Assembly (NCBI GenBank): GCA_022508985.1
Contig: JAFLUA010000009.1
Location: 1 to 64,000, forward strand
DNA from: Muribaculaceae bacterium
GTDB taxonomy: Bacteria > Bacteroidota > Bacteroidia > Bacteroidales > Muribaculaceae
Length of the DNA: 64,000 nucleotides
Reading direction: 5' to 3'
The position numbers and the translations under genes were made by a program. Each line of letters opens with the position of its first letter. Positions within the stretch are counted from its first letter, which is position 1. Under the pieces are notes generated by a model. That model saw only the letters and a list, made by a program, of their open reading frames with translations. It ran no database searches and was not told where the DNA came from. This document shows, one piece after another, positions 8,093 to 16,827 of this stretch.

Positions 8093-8242
8093 ATGGCAAA
8101 GAAAACTGTCGCTTCGCTCCAGAAAGGCGAAGGCCGCACCTACAGCAAGGTAATAAAGATGGTGAAGTCGCCCAAAACCGGTGCTTACATCTTCAAAGAA
8201 GAAATGGTTCCTAACGATGCTGTGAAAGACGCCCTCAAATAA
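8093..8242 (+). CDS. DUF4295 family small basic protein
   Basis: A 49-aa lysine-rich protein beginning MAKKTVASLQKGEGRTYSKV and ending VPNDAVKDALK. Its size, charge and place directly after rpmB-rpmG match the DUF4295 family, which is restricted to Bacteroidota. A ribosome-associated role is likely from context, but its function is not established. The start ATG lies 11 nt behind the rpmG stop. Confidence 0.9.
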   Translation: MAKKTVASLQKGEGRTYSKVIKMVKSPKTGAYIFKEEMVPNDAVKDALK

Positions 8243-8266
8243 GTAAATTTCACTGCAACCCTATAA

Positions 8267-8305
8267 AGGCAGGACGCACCGGAAGCGAGTGCTCCTGCCT
8301 GTTTT
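8267..8305 (+). terminator. Terminator of the ribosomal protein operon
   Basis: AGGCAGGA (8267-8274) pairs with TCCTGCCT (8293-8300), and after a one-base bulge GCAC pairs with GTGC inside it. GTTTTC follows. It lies 25 nt behind the DUF4295 stop and only 8 nt before the nadE ATG. Confidence 0.8.
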
Positions 8306-8312
8306 CATTAAT

Positions 8313-10256
8313 ATGCAACACGGATTTTTTCGCGTCGCCAGTGCGGCGCCCAAGGTTACGGTAGGCAATACTGCAGCCAACACATCAAACATAGTATCTC
8401 TCATCGGCCGCGCCCATGCAGCCGGCGCTGATGCCGTAGTTTTTCCGGAGCTTTCGATTACGGGTTACACTTGTGGCGAGTTGTTCCATAATGCGACATT
8501 GCTTAAAGGAGCTGTCGACGGCGTCAAAGAAATAGTGTTGGCGACACTATCGACACCCGATATCCTTGTCGTTGTAGGGGCTCCTATCGTTGTCGGCCAT
8601 GCATTGTATAACTGTGCCGTTATTATCCTTAATGGCAAGGTAGAAGCCGTAGTGCCAAAGACTTATATCCCCAATTATAATGAGTTCTACGAGAAACGAT
8701 GGTTTACGGCAGCGCCAAAAAACGGCAGCGGTGAATTGATAGAACTTTATCCCGGAGTGGAAGTGCCTTTTGTTGCCGGCGGGGTGTATAACTTTGGCGG
8801 CGTGGAGATCGGTGTCGAGGTATGCGAAGATTTATGGACACCCATACCGCCGAGTTCTCACATGGCAATGAACGGAGCCGAGGTTATATTCAACTTGTCG
8901 GCCAGCGACGACTTGGTGGGGAAATACTCCTATCTGGCCAACTTGTTGCGCCAACAATCGGCCCGTTGTTTCTGTGCCTACGTTTATGCTTCGGCGGGAT
9001 TTGGCGAATCGTCGACCGACCTTGTGTTCGATGCCAAGCTGGTAATAGCAGATAACGGCAACATTGTAGGAATCAACAAGCGTTGGCAAGGTGAAAACCA
9101 GTTGGTTATGGGTGATGTTGATATATTGGCAATCAGGCGCGATCGAGTACACAATACTTCATTTAACGATTGCGCCCGTCGCGAAGCCAAGGAATTATAT
9201 AAAAAGACCTTGCCTTGTACGCTAAGACCGGTCGACAATTGGCAATTGCTCCGTAATATTGACGCTCATCCATTTGTCCCGGCAACGGATGAAAATCTCA
9301 AAGAACGTTGCGAAGAAATAATAGGCATTCAGGTGGCCGGCTTGGCACAGCGACTCGACGCTACAGGTTGCAAACGCCTTGTGATAGGCATCTCCGGAGG
9401 TCTCGACTCAACACTGGCTCTACTTGTAGCGACAAGGACTTTCGATCGCCTCGGGCTTGACCGAAAAGGTATTCTTGGAGTTACGATGCCGGGCTTTGGG
9501 ACCACCGATCGCACGCGCAACAATGCCATAGTACTGATGGAGACACTTGGCGTCGATATGCGCGAAATATCTATTGTTGCGGCTGTTAATCAGCATTTTG
9601 AAGATATCGGCCACGATGCGTCGGTGCACGATGTTACCTACGAAAATTGCCAAGCTCGTGAGCGTACGCAGCTATTGATGGACATTGCAAACCAGACCGG
9701 CGCTATGGTGCTTGGCACAGGCGACTTGTCGGAATTAGCCCTTGGCTGGGCCACATATAACGGCGACCACATGTCGATGTATGGCGTAAATGCCGGTGTG
9801 CCTAAAACACTTGTAAAGCATCTGGTGCGTTACTTTGCCACCATTACCGATAACGAAGCCGAGCGAGTAGCTTTGCTCGACATAGTAGACACGCCCATAA
9901 GCCCCGAACTGATACCGGCAGAGGCCGATGGCACCATTAGCCAGAAAACGGAAGACCTTGTCGGGCCATACGAATTGCATGATTTTTTCATTTATTACAC
10001 CTTGCGTTGTGGATCTACGCCGAGGCGCATTCTTGTCTTGGCCGAAAAAGCCTTTGAAGGAGTTTATGACAGAGCTACGATATTGAAGTGGGAAAAAGTG
10101 TTCTTCCGTCGTTTCTTCTCTCAGCAGTTTAAGCGGTCGTGTATGCCCGACGGACCGAAAATAGGGTCGGTATGCCTATCACCGCGCGGCGATTGGCGTA
10201 TGCCCTCCGATGCGTCGTCGGCATTGTGGCTCAAAGAGCTTGAGGAGTTGTCGTGA
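8313..10256 (+). CDS. nadE: Glutamine-dependent NAD+ synthetase
   Basis: NadE makes NAD+ from deamido-NAD+ with ATP and ammonia released from glutamine. The 647-aa protein has an N-terminal nitrilase-type glutaminase (Glu in VVFPELSITGYTCG, Lys in VVPKTYIPNYNEFYEKRWF, Cys in GVEVCEDLW) and a C-terminal synthetase with the PP-loop GISGGLDSTLALL. The ATG at 8313 is chosen because an earlier in-frame GTG at 8289 lies inside the terminator stem. The tilS gene follows after 4 nt, so the two are probably one transcript. Confidence 0.97.
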   Translation: MQHGFFRVASAAPKVTVGNTAANTSNIVSLIGRAHAAGADAVVFPELSITGYTCGELFHNATLLKGAVDGVKEIVLATLSTPDILVVVGAPIVVGHALYNCAVIILNGKVEAVVPKTYIPNYNEFYEKRWFTAAPKNGSGELIELYPGVEVPFVAGGVYNFGGVEIGVEVCEDLWTPIPPSSHMAMNGAEVIFNLSASDDLVGKYSYLANLLRQQSARCFCAYVYASAGFGESSTDLVFDAKLVIADNGNIVGINKRWQGENQLVMGDVDILAIRRDRVHNTSFNDCARREAKELYKKTLPCTLRPVDNWQLLRNIDAHPFVPATDENLKERCEEIIGIQVAGLAQRLDATGCKRLVIGISGGLDSTLALLVATRTFDRLGLDRKGILGVTMPGFGTTDRTRNNAIVLMETLGVDMREISIVAAVNQHFEDIGHDASVHDVTYENCQARERTQLLMDIANQTGAMVLGTGDLSELALGWATYNGDHMSMYGVNAGVPKTLVKHLVRYFATITDNEAERVALLDIVDTPISPELIPAEADGTISQKTEDLVGPYELHDFFIYYTLRCGSTPRRILVLAEKAFEGVYDRATILKWEKVFFRRFFSQQFKRSCMPDGPKIGSVCLSPRGDWRMPSDASSALWLKELEELS

Positions 10257-10260
10257 GGCG

Positions 10261-11625
10261 GTGAAAGAAGGCGACTACATAGAAATTTTTGAGGCAAAGG
10301 TCGGTAATTATATTGCCGAAAAATCGTTGTTGCACAGCGAAGCCCCGGTTGTAGTCGCGCTAAGTGGTGGTGCCGATTCGGTAGCTCTGCTTGCTGTGCT
10401 GTCGCGTATGCACTACGATTGCAGGGCTGCACACTGTAATTTTCACTTGCGTGGCGAAGAGTCGATGCGTGATATGCGTCACTGTCAAGAGCTGTGTAGG
10501 GCATTGGACGTAGATTTTTATGTGCGTGATTTCGATGTAGAAGAGTATCGACGTTCCAATCCCGGAGAGTCGGTTGAAATGGCGTGCCGAGAGTTGCGTT
10601 ATGCGTGGTTTAATGATTTGTTAGACCGCGAAGGCGCCCAGTCGGTAGCCGTAGGCCATCATCGCGAGGACCGCGCCGAGACATTTATGCTAAACTTGAT
10701 GCGCGGTGCCGGGATTGCCGGACTTACGAGCATGAATCCGCGTAGTGGAAATGTGGTTCGCCCATTGCTCTCTGTCTCGAGGGCGGAAATAGAGCGTTAT
10801 CTCGAAGAACTTGGTCTTTCGTATGTCGTAGATAGTAGCAACGCCTCCGATGAGTATCGCCGTAACCGCCTTCGCAACCGCGTTTTCCCTATGCTCGAAG
10901 AAGCCTTCCCCGGTGCGACCGATTCCGTTTTACGCAGTGTGTCGCACCTTGAAAGTGCCCGAAATATTTTTTACGAGGCTGTAGAGCAAAAGAGAAAACG
11001 GTATTTTAGCGGAAATGTCGTGATGCTGTCAGATATGATATCTGCTGAAAAAGAAGTGGCGACGCTTTTATTCGAATTTCTGCGTCCCTTAAAATTTACG
11101 TATGCCCAGATACTCGACATCCTTGAGGCTTCAACAACGTCGGGAGCACATTTTTGCAGTAGTGATGGCGCTGTCTTAGCCGAACTAAGTCGCGGCCGTC
11201 TCGAAATAGTAGATGCGCGACGGCTTAAGTTGTCGGCCGACGAGCGCTATAGCGTTAGCCTGCAACACGATATAGCGGTGCCGTTGCACATTGCCATTAC
11301 GCAGCATAGACGCGATGAATTTGTCCCCGAAAAGGAATTGGGCCCGGCGGTAGCTTATATAGATGTAGCCGCATTAGGCGATAATGCCGTGTGGGAGTTG
11401 CGCCATTGGCATCGAGGCGACCGTATCGTGCCCTTTGGCTCGCGAAAGTCTAAATTAGTAAGCGACCTCTTTGTTGATGCGCATTTTACGGCAGCTCAAA
11501 AACGTGAAGCGTGGATATTAACTCGTAATGACGAAATTGTGTGGATACCTCTATTGCGAAACTCGGCATTGTTCTCAATTGCGTCTAACACAGAATATTA
11601 TCTGCGACTTGAGGTCGTTGTTTGA
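10261..11625 (+). CDS. tilS: tRNA(Ile)-lysidine synthase
   Basis: TilS attaches lysine to C34 of the AUA-reading tRNA-Ile. The 454-aa protein has the N-type ATP pyrophosphatase loop VALSGGADSVALL, the downstream GHHREDRAETFMLNLMRGAG motif and a C-terminal TilS substrate-binding domain (ELRHWHRGDRIVPFG). The start is set at GTG 10261, 4 nt behind the nadE stop. The only in-frame ATG (10210) lies within nadE and would add 17 non-homologous residues. Confidence 0.93.
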   Translation: MKEGDYIEIFEAKVGNYIAEKSLLHSEAPVVVALSGGADSVALLAVLSRMHYDCRAAHCNFHLRGEESMRDMRHCQELCRALDVDFYVRDFDVEEYRRSNPGESVEMACRELRYAWFNDLLDREGAQSVAVGHHREDRAETFMLNLMRGAGIAGLTSMNPRSGNVVRPLLSVSRAEIERYLEELGLSYVVDSSNASDEYRRNRLRNRVFPMLEEAFPGATDSVLRSVSHLESARNIFYEAVEQKRKRYFSGNVVMLSDMISAEKEVATLLFEFLRPLKFTYAQILDILEASTTSGAHFCSSDGAVLAELSRGRLEIVDARRLKLSADERYSVSLQHDIAVPLHIAITQHRRDEFVPEKELGPAVAYIDVAALGDNAVWELRHWHRGDRIVPFGSRKSKLVSDLFVDAHFTAAQKREAWILTRNDEIVWIPLLRNSALFSIASNTEYYLRLEVVV

Positions 11626-11666
11626 TGCCGTTTGTCGGTGAAATGAAAGTTTTTGTGTGAAAAGCA

Positions 11667-11695
11667 TTGCAATATAAAAAAAGATAGTACTTTTG
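11667..11695 (+). promoter_or_regulatory. Promoter of the lipoprotein-DUF5723 pair
   Basis: TTG (11667-11669), an 18-nt spacer and TACTTTTG (11688-11695) fit the Bacteroidota consensus. The leader to the ATG at 11842 would be about 140 nt, long enough for post-transcriptional control, though no structure was recognised in it. Confidence 0.65.
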
Positions 11696-11841
11696 CACGC
11701 AAAATTTGAAATAGTCATAAAAACAAAACCATAATAACTTTAACAAAAAGACCTAATAGCAAATTCTTATCGGAGCATTGTCTTGACTCCGTAGATGAGT
11801 TGGTGTAAAAATTCAATTAACAATTTAATATAAGGCATTCA

Positions 11842-13566
11842 ATGAAAAGAACATCTTATTGGAGCTTACCTATTCTATTATTAGCGGTGCTATCGTCGTG
11901 TATAGACAAAAACTACGATCTTTCCGACATTGACACCACTACAGAAATCAAAGTTACCGATTTGGTTATACCCATCAATCTTGATGAAGTGACACTTGGA
12001 GATATTATCTCAATTAAAGAAGGTAGCGAGCTACGCAAAGTAACTATCAACGGAGAGACATTCTATGCAGTTGATAAGTCGGGTGAATTTTCTTCTGAAA
12101 AGATTCACATTGCCGAATTCCAGGCTCCGGCTCCGGTTGTTACACCAAGTGTCATATCCTATACCGGACTTCCGTCAACCGGAGGCATCGATGTAAAGTT
12201 CCCGCTCAACCAAATAGCCGAGACTACCGTCGACTATGAAGCATCCGACATCGACGCCTCAATAGTCTCAATTTCAGCTCTTTTTATTAAACCTGTCGTA
12301 ATCGACATTCGATTCAGCAGTGCCGATTATTCGCATATGGATTTTGTAAGCCTTACAGATCTTAATATCGACTTTCTCAAGGGGCTTATCGTAGATGCAG
12401 ATGCGTCGGGTAACGTTATATATGAGCCTGACTCGGGCCAACTCAACATCAAAAAACTCCAATTTGGTAAAGACGGCACCGTTACAGTTACTCTTCCTGT
12501 GAACGGTATAAAGAAACTCGAACGTGCGTTTAATGCTAACCACGAATTGAGTATTAAAGAGCAGATTGTAGTCAATAAAGCCGATATAAACATTAAAAGC
12601 GCTCAAGGACTGCCGTCAAATATCTCTATTACGATAGATTATATTTTCCCAGAATTCGATTTTATAGGTTTTTCGGGTGTGGTGAAATATGATCTCGAAG
12701 GCATCTCAATAGCCCCCGTAGTGCTAAATAGTTTGCCCGATTTCCTCGCCGGTGAAGAAACAAATCTCGTGTTAGCTAATCCGCAGATATATCTATCGCT
12801 TAACAACCCGATGGCATCCTACAACCTCAGTTTTCAGACCGGTATCTCGATAACGCCAATCCATGATTATGATGCAGGCCCGGAAGCGTCTCTTATGCTC
12901 GACAAGGGCTTCTTTGAGGTGAGCGCTACTGGTGGAACACAGAACTTTGTGCTCTCACCTGAGAAGCCGTCAAATATACCGGCTGATTTTGAACAGAACA
13001 TCTCTTGGGAACCTTTTACCGCTCTTAGTAGCGTAGTTGAGGGCCCCGGAATTCCCAAAGAGCTAACCCTCGATATCGTAAACCCGCGAGTGCCGGAGCA
13101 GAAAGTCGACCATTTCATGCTTAACACCGACCTTGACGGTGTTGTAGGGAAGTGGGAATTCCTTGCTCCTCTTGCTATGAAGGAAGGTGCCGACTCAAAG
13201 ATTGTTTATGCCGACCGCAAAACGGGATGGAACGACGAAGATGTTGATGCCATAAAAATCTCAAAGCTCGTCCTTACGATGACTGTCGATAATAATCTTC
13301 CGCTCAACGCTGTTCTTTCGGGCTCTCCACTGGGCCTTGACGGCAATGCTATCCCGGGAGTAAGCATTAAGCCGGTTGAGCTAAAAGCTAACACTACCGG
13401 GCAAGAAGTAGAACTCTCGGTGGAAGGAACTGTGACACACCTCGATGGCTTTGAATTTGCCGCAACAGTTACATCGTCGAGTGGTGTGGTTCTGTCTCCT
13501 GCCCAAACACTTAAATTACATAACATCCGTTGCCGTGTGAGCGGCTCATATATTAAAAAGCTCTAA
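11842..13566 (+). CDS. Uncharacterised outer-surface lipoprotein (NYDLSDID type)
   Basis: A predicted lipoprotein of 574 aa. The signal peptide ends in the lipobox LSSC, with Cys near residue 20, followed by IDKNYDLSDIDTTTEI, a start seen in many Bacteroidales envelope proteins. The rest appears beta-rich, with repeated short hydrophobic strands and several Pro/Gly turns, and no enzyme motif. It lies 12 nt before the DUF5723 gene, and the two form an operon between a TAnnTTTG promoter and a strong terminator. A joint role at the outer membrane is likely, but the function is unknown. Confidence 0.82.
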   Translation: MKRTSYWSLPILLLAVLSSCIDKNYDLSDIDTTTEIKVTDLVIPINLDEVTLGDIISIKEGSELRKVTINGETFYAVDKSGEFSSEKIHIAEFQAPAPVVTPSVISYTGLPSTGGIDVKFPLNQIAETTVDYEASDIDASIVSISALFIKPVVIDIRFSSADYSHMDFVSLTDLNIDFLKGLIVDADASGNVIYEPDSGQLNIKKLQFGKDGTVTVTLPVNGIKKLERAFNANHELSIKEQIVVNKADINIKSAQGLPSNISITIDYIFPEFDFIGFSGVVKYDLEGISIAPVVLNSLPDFLAGEETNLVLANPQIYLSLNNPMASYNLSFQTGISITPIHDYDAGPEASLMLDKGFFEVSATGGTQNFVLSPEKPSNIPADFEQNISWEPFTALSSVVEGPGIPKELTLDIVNPRVPEQKVDHFMLNTDLDGVVGKWEFLAPLAMKEGADSKIVYADRKTGWNDEDVDAIKISKLVLTMTVDNNLPLNAVLSGSPLGLDGNAIPGVSIKPVELKANTTGQEVELSVEGTVTHLDGFEFAATVTSSSGVVLSPAQTLKLHNIRCRVSGSYIKKL

Positions 13567-13578
13567 AACAACGACAGT

Positions 13579-14961
13579 ATGAAATATTCAATAAAGAACC
13601 TTTTACTTTCGTGTGCGTTGCTTCTTGCTGCATCGCTCACAGTAGGCGCTCAGACTACTTATTCCGGATATTTCCTTGAAGGTTACGACTATCGCTATCA
13701 GATGAACCCGGCAATCGGAAATGAAACTATGGTTGTAGCCATGCCCGCAATAGGCAACTTCAACGTTGCCACACATGGCTCGCTAAACCTGAAAAATATT
13801 ATATATACATTAAATGGCAAAACTGTGCTCTTTACCAATCCCGGAATATCTACTTCCGAGGTTATGAGTCATGTTAAAGATCGCAACCGCTTGGGGCTAA
13901 ATACCAAAATCGACCTTATGAGCGTCGGTTTTAAAGCTTTGGGCGGTTATAACGTAGTGTCTTTGTCGGCCTTGGCTAATGTAGAGACATCGGTTCCGGG
14001 TGCTTTCTTTTCGTTAGCAAAAGAAGGGTTGACAAATACGACTTACGATATTTCCAATATGTTTGCCAATGTCAATGCTTACGGGCAAATAGCTCTCAAT
14101 CATAGTCGTGACATTAAAAAGGTTCCTGGACTTCGCGTTGGTGCTACGCTTAAAGTATTGGTTGGTGTCGGAAATGTCGATTTTGACTTTAAGAATGCTC
14201 ACCTACAATTAGATGAAAATGAGTGGATAGCGCAAACTAATGCCGATGTTTATGCCTCGGTCGGTGGATTGCGGTTCGATAAAAAAACAAGTGAAAAGAC
14301 GGGCCGCGACTATGTGTCGGGAGCAAACCTCGATGGTGGCTTCGCCCCAAATGGCTTTGGCCTCGGTTTTGACCTTGGCGCCGAATATAAATGGCGCGAT
14401 TTTAATTTCTCGCTTGCCATCCTCGATTTCGGATTTATGAGTTGGGGTAAGACGCAACATGCCTCTACCAACGGCCCGCATACTGTAAATACAGGCGCGT
14501 TTACGTTTAACGCATCAGGCAGCGCTCCTAATTCTTTTAGCAACGAGTGGGATCGTCTTTCTAAAGACCTCGAGGAATTGTATCAGCTTCGCGATATGGG
14601 TGCACTATCGTCGCGTACTAAAATGCTTGGAGCTACGCTCAATGTTGGAGCCTCGTATGAGCTCCCGGCATATCGAAAGTTGCACTTCGGCTTACTCAGC
14701 ACAACACGTATCAACGGTAAGTATAGTTGGACACAAGTCCGTCTATCGGCTAACGTACGCCCTGTTAAGCTATTGTCGGTAGATATAAACGGAGTGGTTG
14801 GTACATTTTCCGGTGGTTTTGGTTGGCTGTTCAATTTTCACGCACCGGGCTTCAACCTATTTGCAGGCATGGATTACACTCTTGGAAAACTTAGCAAGCA
14901 AGGTGTGCCTCTGAATTCAAATAGCGCATTCAACTTCGGCTTAAACTTCCCGCTGAAGTAG
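13579..14961 (+). CDS. DUF5723 family outer-membrane-type protein
   Basis: This 460-aa protein has a clear signal peptide (basic start, then LLLSCALLLAASLTVGAQ). The mature part begins GYFLEGYDYRYQMNPAIGNE, which resembles the DUF5723 start, and continues as alternating beta strands with aromatic ends, finishing in FNFGLNFPLK, a beta-barrel-like C-terminus. An outer-membrane barrel is probable; cargo or partner is unknown. It is paired with the preceding lipoprotein, 12 nt apart. Confidence 0.82.
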   Translation: MKYSIKNLLLSCALLLAASLTVGAQTTYSGYFLEGYDYRYQMNPAIGNETMVVAMPAIGNFNVATHGSLNLKNIIYTLNGKTVLFTNPGISTSEVMSHVKDRNRLGLNTKIDLMSVGFKALGGYNVVSLSALANVETSVPGAFFSLAKEGLTNTTYDISNMFANVNAYGQIALNHSRDIKKVPGLRVGATLKVLVGVGNVDFDFKNAHLQLDENEWIAQTNADVYASVGGLRFDKKTSEKTGRDYVSGANLDGGFAPNGFGLGFDLGAEYKWRDFNFSLAILDFGFMSWGKTQHASTNGPHTVNTGAFTFNASGSAPNSFSNEWDRLSKDLEELYQLRDMGALSSRTKMLGATLNVGASYELPAYRKLHFGLLSTTRINGKYSWTQVRLSANVRPVKLLSVDINGVVGTFSGGFGWLFNFHAPGFNLFAGMDYTLGKLSKQGVPLNSNSAFNFGLNFPLK

Positions 14962-14986
14962 AATTGGGTCTACGACAATATCAAAT

Positions 14987-15033
14987 GCGACCCTGCCATC
15001 ACCCTTCGGTGTTGTGGCGGGGCCGCTTTTTTC
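14987..15033 (+). terminator. Terminator behind the DUF5723 gene
   Basis: A long imperfect stem runs from GCGACCCTGCCATCAC to GTGTTGTGGCGGGGCCGC around a CTTC-type loop and is followed by six T residues. It separates the envelope pair from the parAB operon. Confidence 0.75.
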
Positions 15034-15068
15034 GTCCTTCTTGGTCTTGTCGATAAATTGTTAGTTTT

Positions 15069-15099
15069 TTCGTGGAACAAAGTTTTGGCGTTTCACGAA
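15069..15099. promoter_or_regulatory. Inverted ParB-like half-sites over the parA promoter
   Basis: TTCGTGGAAC (15069-15078) and GTTTCACGAA (15090-15099) are inverted with one mismatch over ten positions. The cores CGTGGAAC and GTTTCACG equal halves of the common chromosomal parS palindrome, but arranged outside-in with 11 bp between them. They flank the -33 element at 15084-15087, so this is a candidate autoregulatory operator for ParB or ParA. No complete parS was seen in the window. Confidence 0.5.
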
Positions 15100-15114
15100 A
15101 AATTTGTTACTTTG
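15084..15114 (+). promoter_or_regulatory. Promoter of the parA operon
   Basis: TTTG (15084-15087), a 19-nt spacer and TTACTTTG (15107-15114) match the Bacteroidota pattern with one deviation. The leader is about 20 nt. Confidence 0.7.
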
Positions 15115-15141
15115 TAGGCTAAAATAAGACTACAAAAGATT

Positions 15142-15927
15142 ATGGGAAAAATCATAGCAATTGCCAATCAAAAGGGGGGTGTGGGAAAAACTACCACCTC
15201 GATAAATTTGGCGGCATCTCTTGCTGCCGAAGGTAAGAAGGTGCTCATCATCGATGCCGACCCTCAGGCTAATGCTACGTCGGGCTATGGCATCGACCCG
15301 CGAAATATGACAACATCGATATATGAATGCATGGTCGACGGCTATCCTCTCGATGGCTCCGAGGTGCAGACGTGTATGGATGGTTTGTTTCTGGTAGGTT
15401 CGCGCATAGATCTTGCCGGAGCCGAGATAGAGTTGATAAATCGTCCGGAGCGTGAACGTGTTCTTGAAAAGTTGCTGCGTCCCGTTAAAGATAAATATGA
15501 TTATATCATTATCGACTGTTCGCCATCGTTGGGCTTGATTACAGTAAATGCCCTCACTGCGGCAAACTCAGTTATAATACCCGTCCAAGCCGAGTATTTT
15601 GCGCTCGAAGGTATCAGCAAGTTGCTGAATACTATAAGAATAATTAAATCACGGCTAAACCCTACCCTCGAAATCGAAGGTTTCCTCCTCACAATGTACG
15701 ATGCGCGTCTGCGTCTCGCTAACCAGATTTACGAGGAGCTCAAAGGCCATTTTGCCGATATGGTGTTTGATACGGTGATACCGCGCAACATACGTCTGAG
15801 CGAAGCTCCCAGCCATGGTCTCCCGGCCTTGCTTTACGATGCCGAAAGCCGTGGCGCAACGAGCCACGTATTGCTGGCCAAAGAATTAATAGCAAAGAAT
15901 AACCGGCGCTTGCGCCCGACTAATTAA
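15142..15927 (+). CDS. parA: Chromosome-partitioning ATPase ParA (Soj)
   Basis: This Walker-type ATPase moves ParB-bound origin regions apart. The 261-aa protein starts directly with the deviant Walker A motif [11 protein letters not shown] (residues 10-20) and has the Walker A' DADPQANAT and the Walker [13 protein letters not shown]. It lacks an N-terminal HTH, so it is the short chromosomal Soj type. parB follows after 12 nt. The promoter carries inverted ParB-like half-sites. Confidence 0.97.
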   Translation: MGKIIAIANQKGGVGKTTTSINLAASLAAEGKKVLIIDADPQANATSGYGIDPRNMTTSIYECMVDGYPLDGSEVQTCMDGLFLVGSRIDLAGAEIELINRPERERVLEKLLRPVKDKYDYIIIDCSPSLGLITVNALTAANSVIIPVQAEYFALEGISKLLNTIRIIKSRLNPTLEIEGFLLTMYDARLRLANQIYEELKGHFADMVFDTVIPRNIRLSEAPSHGLPALLYDAESRGATSHVLLAKELIAKNNRRLRPTN

Positions 15928-15939
15928 TAACCGATAATT

Positions 15940-16827
15940 ATGAGAGAAAAACGTAACGCTCTCGGTCGAGGTCTCGACTCGCTTATTTCTATGGACGATG
16001 TGCCGGCAAGCGGTTCGTCGGCTATAAACAATATCCCACTGGAGGCTATTTCGCCCAATCCCGACCAGCCGCGCACTAATTTCGACGATGATGCACTTGA
16101 AGAATTGGCAGCGTCGATACGGCAGTTGGGCATAATACAGCCGCTGTCGTTGCGCAAAACAGGCCCCGACTCCTATCAGATAATCGCCGGTGAGCGACGT
16201 TATAGGGCAGCCCTTATGGCCGGGTTGTCGTCGGTGCCCGCTTATATTCGCACCGCTAACGATGTAGAGTTGACCGAAATGGCGCTTATTGAGAATATCC
16301 AACGCGAAGACCTCAACGCCATTGAAATTGCTCTTACTTTTAGAAAACTCATAGAACAATACAATCTTACGCAAGAGCGCCTCAGTGAGCGCATTGGCAA
16401 AAAACGTGCTACTATCGCCAACTTCCTGCGCCTGTTGAAACTGCCGGCTGAGGTTCAGCTCGGTTTGCGTGATAAGCGCGTCGACATGGGTCATGCGAGA
16501 GCCTTATTGACGATAAGCAACCCGGCTTTGCAGCTCAAGCTATATAATGAGATACTGAAACAAGGCCTGTCGGTTAGACGTGTTGAAGAACTTGCGAGAG
16601 CGTATGAAAATGGAAGCGTGCAGAAAGTGACAAATCCTAAGGCCTCGCGATTGTCGCAAAACGATTACGATGTGCTTAAGCGCCACCTGTCTACGACCTT
16701 CCGTGCACCCGTGCAGTTTTCGTGCGACAAGCAAGGCAAAGGAAAGATAACGTTCTCGTTCAAAAACGAAGAGGAACTCGAACGACTGATAACGCTTTTT
16801 GACTCTATAAAGCAGAATGATATTTAG
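15940..16827 (+). CDS. parB: Chromosome-partitioning protein ParB (Spo0J)
   Basis: A CTP-dependent DNA clamp that loads at parS and spreads. The 295-aa protein has the N-terminal start KRNALGRGLDSLI, the CTP-binding boxes (PNPDQPR and GERRYRAALMAG), the ENIQREDLNAIE motif, and an HTH (LTQERLSERIGKKRATIANFLRLLKLP) near residues 145-172. A C-terminal dimerisation region follows. It overlaps the next gene by 11 nt. Confidence 0.97.
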   Translation: MREKRNALGRGLDSLISMDDVPASGSSAINNIPLEAISPNPDQPRTNFDDDALEELAASIRQLGIIQPLSLRKTGPDSYQIIAGERRYRAALMAGLSSVPAYIRTANDVELTEMALIENIQREDLNAIEIALTFRKLIEQYNLTQERLSERIGKKRATIANFLRLLKLPAEVQLGLRDKRVDMGHARALLTISNPALQLKLYNEILKQGLSVRRVEELARAYENGSVQKVTNPKASRLSQNDYDVLKRHLSTTFRAPVQFSCDKQGKGKITFSFKNEEELERLITLFDSIKQNDI

